NCBI GenBank assembly: GCA_936440205.1
Contig: OW387146.1
Location: 29,574,458 to 29,638,457, forward strand
Length of the DNA: 64,000 bases
Reading direction: 5' to 3'
Source of the DNA: Lepidonotus clava
Lineage: Eukaryota > Annelida > Polychaeta > Phyllodocida > Polynoidae
Under the pieces are notes generated by a model. The model searched no databases, was not told the origin of the DNA, and saw only the letters and a program-made list of their open reading frames with translations. Positions 1-9,044 of the stretch are shown here, piece after piece. Both the position numbers and the translations under genes were made by a program. How positions within the stretch are numbered: the stretch's first letter is position 1; each line of letters opens with the position of its first letter.

Positions 1-28
1 CGAACTACTCGACTTCGACTGCAGCCAA

Positions 29-1546
29 ATGACACAGAACACAACCGATAACAACATCAGCACCTCACCTCCGGACCCAACGGTCGGGACTACTGAGGCA
101 CCCGATCCAGCTAATAGCACACTGGCCATTTTGGAATCACTGGAGGATTCCAATAGTAACCCGAATAGTGTCACACCCAAACGGGTAAGATTCAACGTGG
201 CCCCTTTTCCAGGAGCCACTCTTATCTCGCACTCCGTTTCCAACTCTCCCTCTCGCGGTAATAAACGCCCGCTTGACCGAGAAACTGACCTAGATCAAGA
301 TCACGTTGTCAAAAGGGTCAAATGCATGCCCATTACCCTTGATGACACTAACTTCGCTCAAGAGATTAAAACTCCGGCACCTGCACAAACTCCACCCAAT
401 CGGTTCCGTAAGGTCATCTACACCCCTGGCACTATAAATTTTGCCTCTGACATCCACGCTACGCCATCTCTTCCACAGAAACCATCGGAGGTTTTTGACT
501 TCCAGAAGTCTCTGAGCGAGGAACAGTCCAGAGAGTGGTACCGGGCCCGCACATCGAAAACGACTGCCGAAAAACAGAAGTGCCGTGAATCGTGGCTGCA
601 CCAAGCTCTTGCCTCAGGGACCAACACGCACTGGGCATTTGGCACCATCGACCTACCACCCTGGGCAATCGGAGACGAAAAGATGGTCTCCGACATATTT
701 CAAGTCAGGTCCAACGCTGCCCGCGAGGTCATGGAGATCGTCAAAGAACATGCCAGACGGAACCGACTGAAAGAGGAGAAGACCAGTAAGGAAATTCTCA
801 AACGCCTAGAGGACGAGTTCACTCCCCAACAAGTCTCGGCTAGCCGCAAGGCAATCGAGACGCATACCCAACGTCAGACTGCCCGCCTCACGCGTGGCCT
901 CGGCGAAAGGCGACAATGGCTCCTTCAAAATCAACCAACCCTCTCCGAGTCACTCACCCTCAGGTTCGAGAGGAGGTCGCAGAAGGCCCCACCGGTAGGG
1001 GGAGGTGACGACTCCGGCACGGAGAATTCCGACGATGCGGTTGAGCACCCTAACCGCCCACGCCTCCGCCGCCCAACTGGAGCGGCCCGCGGCAAACCTG
1101 CCCACAAGGGGCCCAAACGTAAGCGGTCTGCGAGCAGCATGCGTGCTCGCCATGACAGCACCCGCGGAGATCCCTCACGCCGTACTACGGACTCTGACAC
1201 GACTACACCAGCAAAGCACGGAAACCACCGGGATAACGTACGTCGCACCAGTGAGTACAAACGCCGCTCCCGCTCCACCGACAGGAAGTCAAGGGATCAC
1301 TCCCCTGACCGGCACCGTCGGCACGATAGAGCGAGAGCCGCCCGCCCTCGCTCACGCGACCACACTCGGGCGCCTGACAACGAAAGGGACCAACGCCCTT
1401 TTCGGCCAGGTGGGCGTGGCCAACGGCCACCACGCCGTACAGCCACGGAGAGCCGCCGACGCAGCCCGTCCCGCCACGAGGGAACATCCACCTCCAGCAG
1501 CCGCGACAACCGCGACAAGCGCCCACGACACGACCCGTCTCGCTGA
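29..1546 (+). CDS. Penelope-like element ORF1, basic Arg/Ser-rich protein
   Basis: 505-aa protein directly upstream of the RT ORF. Residues 1-150 are Ser/Thr/Pro-rich and low complexity. Residues about 160-330 are charged and probably helical (SLSEEQSREWYRAR, then several KE/RR-rich stretches). Residues about 345-505 are extremely basic with many SR, RS, RD and RH pairs (RRSRSTDRKSRDHSPDRHRR), like the RS tails of splicing factors or a nucleic-acid-binding tail. I recognise no catalytic motif. By analogy with ORF1 proteins of other retroelements it may bind element RNA; that is inference. The ATG at 29 is the first in frame within the window, so a longer N-terminus starting outside cannot be excluded. 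It ends 32 bp before the ORF2 ATG. Confidence 0.75.
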   Translation: MTQNTTDNNISTSPPDPTVGTTEAPDPANSTLAILESLEDSNSNPNSVTPKRVRFNVAPFPGATLISHSVSNSPSRGNKRPLDRETDLDQDHVVKRVKCMPITLDDTNFAQEIKTPAPAQTPPNRFRKVIYTPGTINFASDIHATPSLPQKPSEVFDFQKSLSEEQSREWYRARTSKTTAEKQKCRESWLHQALASGTNTHWAFGTIDLPPWAIGDEKMVSDIFQVRSNAAREVMEIVKEHARRNRLKEEKTSKEILKRLEDEFTPQQVSASRKAIETHTQRQTARLTRGLGERRQWLLQNQPTLSESLTLRFERRSQKAPPVGGGDDSGTENSDDAVEHPNRPRLRRPTGAARGKPAHKGPKRKRSASSMRARHDSTRGDPSRRTTDSDTTTPAKHGNHRDNVRRTSEYKRRSRSTDRKSRDHSPDRHRRHDRARAARPRSRDHTRAPDNERDQRPFRPGGRGQRPPRRTATESRRRSPSRHEGTSTSSSRDNRDKRPRHDPSR

Positions 1547-1578
1547 AAGGCACCACCTGGAGGGAAGCAACAGACCAT

Positions 1579-4059
1579 ATGGACGCTCAGCCCCACGACC
1601 TTTGTTCCAATAAAACGTCGGTTAACTGTTCTTTGTTGTCCATTGTCGATTATTTCCACCACACCGGTCGTGACACCGAACAGGGCAAGAACTCCCCTCC
1701 TGAGATCAGTAACCTCAAGTCGGAATTTGAAAATTACGTAACCCGAGAGGTCTACAAATTAACAGACCTCGACAATGTAATTAATCTTTCGGACCATGAA
1801 CTCTCTGACTCTGAGAAGGAGGTTCTGAACAAAGGACTTAAGTTCTGCCCTACCCCGGAAACCCCTCGTGGGAGCGATAAACGTAAAGATCTAGACAGAT
1901 TTCACCGCTCACTTAGGTTACGTTGTCATTTCGACAAAGATCAGATAGTGTCAGATACCCTGACCGAAGAACCAGTCACAGGTCCCTTCTCTAACACTAA
2001 GTCTCTGAAGTTGAAATCGAACAGCAAATGGGTTCCACCGGCTGGCCCAACTAACCTAGAAACGGTCATAACAATGAACGAACTAGCTCTACAGAACGTG
2101 GATCGGCCCCGACGAGGCAAAAACAACATCACCAAATGTCACGCTATGGCACTCAAGTCCTTGTCTAGTAACACCAACATCGTGATAAAGCCGGCAGACA
2201 AGGGCGGTGCGGTAGTCGTACAAAATCGCTTAGACTACATAATTGAAGGCGAACGCCAACTCAGTGACGCTAGGTTCTACCATTGGCAGGATCATGACTT
2301 GACTCCTGAACACAATGGTCAGATCATCTCCCAATTGGAAAACATGCGCATACGGGGGGAGATCACACAAAAAACCAAAGATTTTTTGGTTACAGTGGAA
2401 CCACGCACGCCAGAGCTTTACCTTCTGCCGAAGGTCCACAAAAACGTACATCCAGTCCCTGGCAGACCGATCGTGTCAGCCAACGAAAGCCCAACCGAAC
2501 GGATCTCTGCCTTTGTGGACCACTTTTTGGCCCCCATCGTCAAGACCGGACGGTCCTACCTACGGGACACCACTGACTTCCTCAACAAACTCGACGGCCT
2601 TAACGGCCTTCGAGGAGACGAAATGTTGATCACCTTGGATGTCAGCTCACTGTACACGAACATACCCAACCAAGAAGGGTGCGAGGCGGTGTTCACTGCC
2701 CTTAATGAGAACCGCACCTCAGGTGAACAACCAAGCAACCTGTCCCTGGTAGAACTACTAGGACAGGTTCTCACCTTCAACAACTTTAAGTTCAATGGAA
2801 CAAACTACCTACAGGTGGGCGGGACAGCTATGGGTACCCGAGTCGCACCGTCATACGCGAATATATTTATGAATATGTTCGAAAACAAGCATGTCTATTC
2901 CTACAAACTGCAACCGCTAGCCTGGTATCGCTACATCGACGACGTCTTCTGCGTCTGGCAGCACGGTGAAACAGAGCTTAACAGCTTTGTTAACCACCTC
3001 AACACCTGCCATCCAACCATCAAATTCACCGAGGAACGTTCGATGAGCAACATAAACTTCCTGGACACGACCATCAACATCCGCAAAGGCAAACTGACTA
3101 CCAGCTTATACTGTAAGCCGACAGACAGAAACAACTACTTGCCTTACGATTCGGCACACCCGTACCATTGCAAAAAGGGTTTGCCCTATGGACAATTCCT
3201 CCGCATCAGACGGATCTGCAGCGCCCAAGAAGACTTCCTGACACATTGCGCACGAAAGGGCGCCCTTCTTGTCCAAAAAGGGTATCCCATCGAAATGCTC
3301 TCGGAAGCCTACCTAAGGGCAGCTGGTAAGGATAGGACAGAAATACTACACCAAACAAAACCGACCCCGCAACCGGGGACGGTGTACCCAACCTTTCTCA
3401 CCACTGACTTCCACCCACATGAAGACGACCTCCGCAAGCAGGTCGATAAAACCTGGGATTACCTGGATCGCGCAAGCAATACCAGGAATGTACACTCCCG
3501 GGGCTTCCGAGTGGGCTACCGCAAACCAAAAAGTCTGCATAACACACTAGTCAGAGCCAAACTCCCTGAACAGGTTACCGACAGTCCCGCTCCCAGCACC
3601 CCCCCTGACAGGAAGTGCAAAAGCAAACATTGCCGGTACTGCCCCAAGATAAACATCTCGGGGACGATACGTTCAAACACCACCCGGAGTAAACATCGCG
3701 CACGAAAAAACGTCACCTGCAACAGCAACAACCTGGTATACTGCATTTCCTGCAAGAAATGTGGTAAACAATATGTGGGCCAAACCAAAAACGCTCTCAA
3801 GGAACGTTTTAAGAGCCACTTTTACCAGATCAGCAAGAACCCGTCGTCTACCGAAGTCTCACGCCATTTCAACCAGCATGGCCACAACGGCATCAAGGAT
3901 GTAGAAATACATGCCTTGGAATTCGTCAATCGCAACCCTGGTCGTGATGGGACAACTGAGAAAAGGCTACAACTGGAATTTGACTGGATCCACGATCTGA
4001 TCACGCAAATACCAAAGGGCCTTAACTCCATAGACACGGGTTATCAATCTAATCGCTAG
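1579..4059 (+). CDS. Penelope-like reverse transcriptase with GIY-YIG endonuclease
   Basis: 826-aa protein. RT motifs in order: NIVIKPADKGGAVVV (about residue 200), LYLLPKVHKN..PGRPIVSA (about 280-300), LITLDVSSLYTNIPNQEG (motif A, about 350), GTAMGTRVAPSYANIFM (motif B, about 415), WYRYIDDVFCVW (motif C, catalytic DD, about 450) and INFLDTTINI. After the RT comes a Cys-rich block (CKSKHCRYC) and then a GIY-YIG domain with LVYCISCKKCGKQYVGQT and downstream ALKERFKSH. RT and endonuclease together copy and insert the element by target-primed reverse transcription (family knowledge). Length suits the family and no frame break is seen. The thumb-region sequence SLYCKPTDRNNYLPYDSAHP is typical of Penelope-like and DIRS-linked RT relatives; GIY-YIG fixes it as Penelope-like. 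Confidence 0.95.
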   Translation: MDAQPHDLCSNKTSVNCSLLSIVDYFHHTGRDTEQGKNSPPEISNLKSEFENYVTREVYKLTDLDNVINLSDHELSDSEKEVLNKGLKFCPTPETPRGSDKRKDLDRFHRSLRLRCHFDKDQIVSDTLTEEPVTGPFSNTKSLKLKSNSKWVPPAGPTNLETVITMNELALQNVDRPRRGKNNITKCHAMALKSLSSNTNIVIKPADKGGAVVVQNRLDYIIEGERQLSDARFYHWQDHDLTPEHNGQIISQLENMRIRGEITQKTKDFLVTVEPRTPELYLLPKVHKNVHPVPGRPIVSANESPTERISAFVDHFLAPIVKTGRSYLRDTTDFLNKLDGLNGLRGDEMLITLDVSSLYTNIPNQEGCEAVFTALNENRTSGEQPSNLSLVELLGQVLTFNNFKFNGTNYLQVGGTAMGTRVAPSYANIFMNMFENKHVYSYKLQPLAWYRYIDDVFCVWQHGETELNSFVNHLNTCHPTIKFTEERSMSNINFLDTTINIRKGKLTTSLYCKPTDRNNYLPYDSAHPYHCKKGLPYGQFLRIRRICSAQEDFLTHCARKGALLVQKGYPIEMLSEAYLRAAGKDRTEILHQTKPTPQPGTVYPTFLTTDFHPHEDDLRKQVDKTWDYLDRASNTRNVHSRGFRVGYRKPKSLHNTLVRAKLPEQVTDSPAPSTPPDRKCKSKHCRYCPKINISGTIRSNTTRSKHRARKNVTCNSNNLVYCISCKKCGKQYVGQTKNALKERFKSHFYQISKNPSSTEVSRHFNQHGHNGIKDVEIHALEFVNRNPGRDGTTEKRLQLEFDWIHDLITQIPKGLNSIDTGYQSNR

Positions 4060-4655
4060 GCCGACAAGGTGAGCCTAATCGGGGGACCTTCCACGTAAAA
4101 TTCCACATATTGAATGATATGATTTCCAGCCCCCGTACCGCACCACCTTGCGACCCCGGCTTTTCTTCTTTAATTTGGGATGGAACTGACCTACTCTGCC
4201 TTACCGACCTTCACTTACCCCGCAGACGCCAGGAGAACTGACGACCGATACTTCCACCCGCGACCCGTCTCGCCCAGCCCGTAGGTATTCCTCGTCAAGT
4301 TCCCCTTTCACAAGCGGACACCGTGAGTACATTATAAGGCCTGATGAGGTATTGCACCGAAACCGTGTTACAGTCCCCTAGTGCCACCGGCCCACCACTG
4401 GGTCGGTCTTCAGTGTTCCTTGCTTGAAAAGGCATTTTTCACTGCCAGTGCATTCCCCAGCGTCCTAACAAACCCTTTCCGCACCTTCCCACCATGCCAC
4501 CATGGAGGTTTAGGTCTGCAGTTCGGGACCTGACCTTGGGGCCTTTTGCACACTGCACAGGGCTGCATAAATTAGGCAGCGAGGTCACATGTCACTGTGA
4601 GCCTACCGGCTCACTGTCACGGTAGCCTTGGTACTAACCAGACCCCTGATCGTTT

Positions 4656-4660
<5 letters not shown>
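4060..4660 (+). other. 3' UTR of the Penelope-like element
   Basis: Non-coding, GC-rich tail between the RT stop and the TA microsatellite. It holds the candidate hammerhead ribozyme and a perfect 7-bp hairpin (GTGAGCC/GGCTCAC with a TACC loop, 4597-4614) close to the 3' end. No other gene is seen. Confidence 0.6.
4333..4381 (+). ncRNA. candidate hammerhead ribozyme in the Penelope-like 3' UTR
   Basis: The two conserved core strands are present at the right spacing: CTGATGA at 4341-4347 and GAAAC at 4359-4363, joined by a 3-bp helix II (GGT/ACC) with a 5-nt loop. A GTC cleavage triplet lies at 4373-4375. Helix III can form with one C-A mismatch and a short loop. Helix I (4334-4339 with 4376-4380) needs one mismatch and leaves C4340 unpaired. 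Hammerhead ribozymes are known from terminal regions of Penelope-like elements, which supports the call; the imperfect helix I lowers it. Confidence 0.5.

Positions 4661-4690
<30 letters not shown>
4661..4690. repeat. (TA)15 microsatellite
   Basis: Uninterrupted TA dinucleotides directly after the presumed 3' end of the Penelope-like element; it may be the insertion target or a tail product. Confidence 0.95.
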
Positions 4691-4691
<1 letters not shown>

Positions 4692-5501
4692 TCACAGTGA
4701 TGCTGACACCACTTTGCGTTTCCCCCAGTGGCAACGACTGGGTTCTCAAAGGCATTTGGCTGTTGCATATATAGCCGTCTATGGGACCATGCACGGGAAA
4801 ATCTGCCTTGGTAAAAGTGTAGGGGTATGGTCTCTACCTTCCCATATATATTTGATCAACATCACCAGCCTTGATATGACCCTGGCAGTTAATTAGGGTA
4901 TAAAGCAACCAATAGCCAATCAACTGCAAGGGTGCTTTTGCCTCTGTTAGAGATGGAGAGCTCTCTGGTGTCGGTCTTGACGTGGACAGGGTTGTTGTTG
5001 CGCCACCTACTGAATACCTGTGGCAATAAACTGCGTTGAATAGGTTGTGTATGTCTATGGATTGTGATATGTAAAGGACATTTCTAAAATGTGGCCATAA
5101 GTCTCGAGGGGAAAATAACATATTTGATTACTTTATGACATATAACATATATTATAAATAAACACACACTGTAAAAAGTAATTGCTTTTAGACAGCAGTT
5201 TATCAAATAGTTGGTCATTTTGGTGACGGATTTACAGTAAATTCACTACATTCATTGTTTTATCCATAGTGGATATAAGTGTGCAATGGAATAATATGAT
5301 TTCTCTCTTTTATATGACTCGGTTACACTCCAATTAGATTTTGAACGTTTCATATACTTAGCATGTTTTGAAGATGCACTGTTAAATTCGCACATTCGTA
5401 AATTGGTTGATCAGATCAAACTATTTCGAATATCAATATTGATCAACTCTCGAAGAGATGAATTTCATCTATCTTATTATGCTATTTCGCACAGAAAACT
5501 G
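4691..5501. other. intergenic, no gene seen
   Basis: AT-rich DNA with only short chance ORFs. No splice-flanked GC-rich block, RNA gene or element end recognised. Confidence 0.6.
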
Positions 5502-5640
5502 GTGTGTGTGTGTGCGTGTGTGTGCGTGTGTGTGCGTGTGTGCGTGCGTGTGTGTGTGTGTGTGTGTGTGTGTTTGTTTGTGTGTGTGTATGTATGTATG
5601 TATGTGTGTGTGTGTGTGTGTGTGTATGTGTGTGTGTGTA
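5502..5640. repeat. (GT)n / (GTAT)n microsatellite
   Basis: About 140 bp of GT repeats with GC, TTTG and TATG interruptions. The His/Thr- and Cys/Val-rich ORFs across it are artefacts of the repeat. Confidence 0.95.
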
Positions 5641-5705
5641 CACTATATATAGTCTGAAGTGCAGGGACGTTAATGGACATGGATCGGCATCAAATGCGGA
5701 GATTG

Positions 5706-5723
5706 CCCCCCCCCCCCCCCCCC
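5706..5723. repeat. poly-C tract (18 C)
   Basis: Homopolymer run, one of many long C-runs in this window (others at about 13152, 41437-42270, 45131 and 46437). Confidence 0.95.
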
Positions 5724-6140
5724 TTAGTACATGCCCACCCTCAGGGCAGATTAGCTAAGGCTCAACTTTGGCTTCAGTTTGAGAAACTCTTGGCTTAAAG
5801 TAATTTCTGTTGGTTGACAGTTCGCTTCAGGTCTTGGTTTATTGGCGCAGACCACATAACATTCTGATGTAACAGTCAGGATAAGATCGGTCAGCAATTT
5901 GTTGGGGCTTGTGGTTATGTAGGATTGGGTTCATTATTTGCGTTTGATTTTCACCACGTTCCATGATAGGGCAAGATGATTTTTCATAACCTACGTATAC
6001 AGCAGGGATTTAGAAGCAGAAGTATCTCACTATGTAGATTGACTTTGGCCAACGCACTACACAACATGCAAAAGGTTAAAACAATTGCTTTGATGATAAG
6101 GCACTAATTCTTCTATCAATATACACCAATACATATCTGT
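5724..6140. other. intergenic, no gene seen
   Basis: Unique AT-rich DNA; nothing recognised. Confidence 0.55.
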
Positions 6141-6365
6141 AGTGTCCGAAATTAAGAGTCCACCTTGCACCCGGCGTGCATGATTATACAGTCAAGGGCA
6201 GCATTATAAATGTATGCACCCTGGTGGTGCACAATTTTTCAGCCTCTGAAATAGGCTATCACAGCAATGTTCACAGCAATGTTCACACATAAAATTTAAG
6301 GTGAACAATTCTAGAACCCATACACCCGTTGAGTGCACAAAATGAAACCTTAATTTTGGACACTG
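6141..6365. mobile_element. MITE-like element, 225 bp, with terminal inverted repeats
   Basis: Left end AGTGTCCGAAATTAAG and right end CTTAATTTTGGACACTG are inverted copies with one mismatch. A 6-bp direct repeat ATCTGT abuts both ends (6135-6140 and 6366-6371), as expected for a target duplication. The interior is non-coding. Superfamily unassigned. Confidence 0.65.
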
Positions 6366-6371
6366 ATCTGT

Positions 6372-7674
6372 ATAATATCATATACATGTATATCTGTATC
6401 AATGTAGTCAATGCATATCTGTAACAATAAATGGAAAGTCTTCCGATCGTGCTTGACATCCTGGGGTCCAGGCTACTTGTAAGAACAGCATAACAGAATC
6501 TTACAATGGATGAATAGTTAATCTGTTAGTAGGATGGTTGATGAGATGACAAAAGTACTCTAATAATTATGATATAGTTCTAGTTTATACAAAATCAGAG
6601 AGTAGGTCTAGTTACAATCATACATAATGGTACAATTTAACTTTTCAAATTGGCAATAATTAATTTACATAATATGGAGAATTAATTATTAATGTTATTT
6701 TTTCAATGCGGGCACGTGGATTATTCCAAACCCCACCCTATTCCTTTCCATGACATATTGTTAACCACCTTGATTTTCAGAATAAGATGGAAAAAGAATT
6801 ATTTCCCAATAGGAAGAAATTTTTATATAGATCTCACTGCCACAAACATAAGCTGGTGATATTTTAGTTCTATGACAACCACCGCTCACGACAATTACAC
6901 CTTTGGACAACAAAATGTAGGCAAATTTCTTTTGACTTGTCAAATGTTCGGGGAAAATTACTGTATGCCCTTTTGCTAAATATAGTAGTATCAAATATAC
7001 CGGTAAACCTTTACCCTGGAAATACTCGTAGCTCATCCTCTACAATAGATATAACCATATTATATTTTCCAATGGGTTAGGCGCGAAGGTCAGTGGGAGT
7101 GCTACCACCCCAATATAGAGGCCCTTATACAGTCAGATAGCCACTATCCAGACAGAAGCCCTCTTCAAGTCAAGTGCCCGAGAGGAGGAATTCTGTCACA
7201 TAGGGTACTCCAGTAATCCATGGCACTCATCGATAAGCCTACTCCAGTGTACGACAATATCAAAATTAACCATGGAATATCCTTTCAATCATTTCCTTGT
7301 TTATCCCCCAATGGGAATAGCATAAACAAAATGAACCATGACAAAGTGGCCACCCCACTGCTTTTTAAGTTTTGTAATGCAGCCAAATACGATAGCCCCC
7401 TTGCATATACAATTAGGAATGAGCTTTCTTTTAGTAGGAGACTCCTATAAACACCAGAGAGCATGAACTGTCTTTTTCTCTCTCGTGCCTACAAGCCCAA
7501 TAGGAATATATCATATTTATTTGTATGACCAAAAAGAGATCCGTTCATACTGTTGGCTGGATCGTATAGTGGTGACCAAAAACCGGTTGATGTTGAAATC
7601 AGTTCTTTTATTATCCAGGCTCTGTAGTACTTCTGATGTTATAGTTGCCCCACACTGGGCTCTGCTGGTGAGTG
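6372..7674. other. intergenic, no gene seen
   Basis: AT-rich sequence with only small ORFs (60-90 codons) that show no recognisable domain. Nothing supported. Confidence 0.55.
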
Positions 7675-7704
7675 ACCCGTCTATGGCAAGCCGAATGGGT
7701 AAAC

Positions 7705-8050
7705 TTTGATAAACACTGTTTTTTGCTTGATAAACAGTGTTTATCGCCTGATAAACAGTGTTTATCAAAAATAACTGTGCTTATCGCTTGATTACAGAGA
7801 TAATTTTGATAAACGCTGTTTATCGACTGATAAACGGTGTTTTTCACTTGATAAACACTGTTTATCAAAGTTTACTGTGATTTCAAGTGATAATTACAGT
7901 TAATTTTGATAAACAGTGTTTATCACTTGATAAACAGTGTTTATCATTGAGAAACACTGTTTATCAAAATAAACTTTGATATCAAGTGATAAACAAAGAA
8001 AAATGTGATAAACACTGTTTATCAGGTGATAAACACTGTCTTTCAAATGA
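7705..8050. repeat. left palindrome array of the foldback-like element
   Basis: About ten copies, exact or with 1-3 changes, of the 17-bp palindrome GATAAACACTGTTTATC, separated by short linkers such as ACTT, GCTT or ACTG or by longer degraded spacers. Each half-site ATAAACA fits the forkhead consensus RYAAAYA and TGATAA fits a GATA site. Confidence 0.85.
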
Positions 8051-8516
8051 AGAACATTTTTCAAATTTCAATGTTTACTGAGACACCATATCATTCTTCC
8101 AGCAGATATGCCAAGTAGTTATAGATTCCTGTCATATTACACATGTGTTTGGAGATTGACGTTCAGAAGCTGATACTTGGCATAATCATTATCATATCCT
8201 ACTTCCCTCATATCTTTTACCTCACTAGGATTCGTACCTCAATGGGTAACTTGTCTACTCAACAGTTTTTGAAGCCTGAAGGGGCACTGATACTGCCAAT
8301 TGCCGTTGTAAAGGCCGGAAGTGATTGTCATGGTGATGAATATGTTTAAGTTGTAATGGGTAGCAGACAATATATGACTCTCAATTTTTACCTAACTAGG
8401 AATTATACACAAATGGCTAACCAGCTTTGTAACATTGTTCCCATGGTGGTGTCTCAATAATAATGTGCAACTAGATGTTTGAGCAGAAAATAATGTGATA
8501 TCACATGATAAGCATA
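8051..8516. other. unique core of the foldback-like element
   Basis: Non-repetitive AT-rich core between the two palindrome arrays. It has one 68-codon ORF (8143-8349) with a hydrophobic stretch near the N-terminus and no recognised similarity; probably not a gene. Confidence 0.6.
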
Positions 8517-9018
8517 GTTAATTTTGATAAAATAGTGTTTATCAGTTGATAAACAGTGTTTATCAGTTGATAAACAGTGTTTATCAGTTGATAAACAGTG
8601 TTTATCACTTGACAAACAGTGTTTATCACTTGATAAACACTGTTTATCGAATGTTTATCCTGTAATCGAGAGATAAGCACAGTTTATTTTGATAAACAGT
8701 GTTTATCAATTGAAAAACACTGTTTATCAATTGAAAAACACTGTTTATCAAGTGAAAAACACTGTTTATCAAAATTAACTGTGATATCAAGTGATAGGCA
8801 CAGTTAATTTTGATAAACAGTGTTAATCACTTGATAAACACTGTTTATCAGTTGATAAACACTGTTTTTCAAAACTAACTCTGTAATCAGCTGATAAGCA
8901 CACTTTATTTAGATAAACACTGTTTATCCAGCGATAAACACTGTTTTTCGATTGATAAACAATGTTTATCACTTGATAAACACTGTTTATCACTTGAAAA
9001 ACAGTGTTTATCAAAGTT
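8517..9018. repeat. right palindrome array of the foldback-like element
   Basis: About eighteen copies of the 17-bp palindrome, including a run of three identical 21-bp units (palindrome plus AGTT linker) at about 8557-8620. It is more regular than the left array, suggesting more recent tandem amplification here. Confidence 0.85.
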
Positions 9019-9044
9019 TACCCATTCGGCTTGCCATACCCGTC

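Larger units (their letters stand above)
1..4660 (+). mobile_element. Penelope-like retroelement (Neptune-like, GIY-YIG type), 5' end outside window
   Basis: Two long consecutive plus-strand ORFs (505 and 826 aa, 32 bp apart) followed by about 600 bp of 3' UTR that runs into a TA microsatellite. The second ORF joins a reverse transcriptase to a C-terminal GIY-YIG endonuclease, the hallmark of Penelope-like elements; the Cys-rich block before GIY-YIG suggests the Neptune group. Both ORFs are open, so this copy looks intact as far as it is visible. The start lies left of base 1, so a 5' terminal repeat cannot be assessed. The right boundary at about 4660 is inferred from the microsatellite, not from a target duplication. 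Confidence 0.85.
7682..9038. mobile_element. foldback-like DNA element made of 17-bp palindrome arrays
   Basis: The 1357-bp unit starts TATGGCAAGCCGAATGGGT and ends with its exact inverted copy ACCCATTCGGCTTGCCATA. The 6 bp CCCGTC flank both ends directly (7676-7681 and 9039-9044); a preceding A may extend the duplication to 7 bp. Inside the ends lie two arrays of the palindrome GATAAACA-C/G-TGTTTATC on roughly 21-bp spacing, flanking a unique core of about 450 bp (8060-8510). The longest core ORF is 68 codons and unrecognised, so any transposase is supplied in trans. Ends and duplication mark it as a non-autonomous DNA transposon; I cannot assign a superfamily. Confidence 0.85.

Noticed and set aside
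5403-5758. Overlapping Cys/Val- and His/Thr-rich ORFs
   Set aside because: Pure translation of the GT microsatellite in several frames.
7682-9038. Regularly spaced repeats resembling a CRISPR array
   Set aside because: Linkers are 4-10 bp, not unique spacers of about 30 bp; the host is eukaryotic; inverted ends and a target duplication show a transposon.
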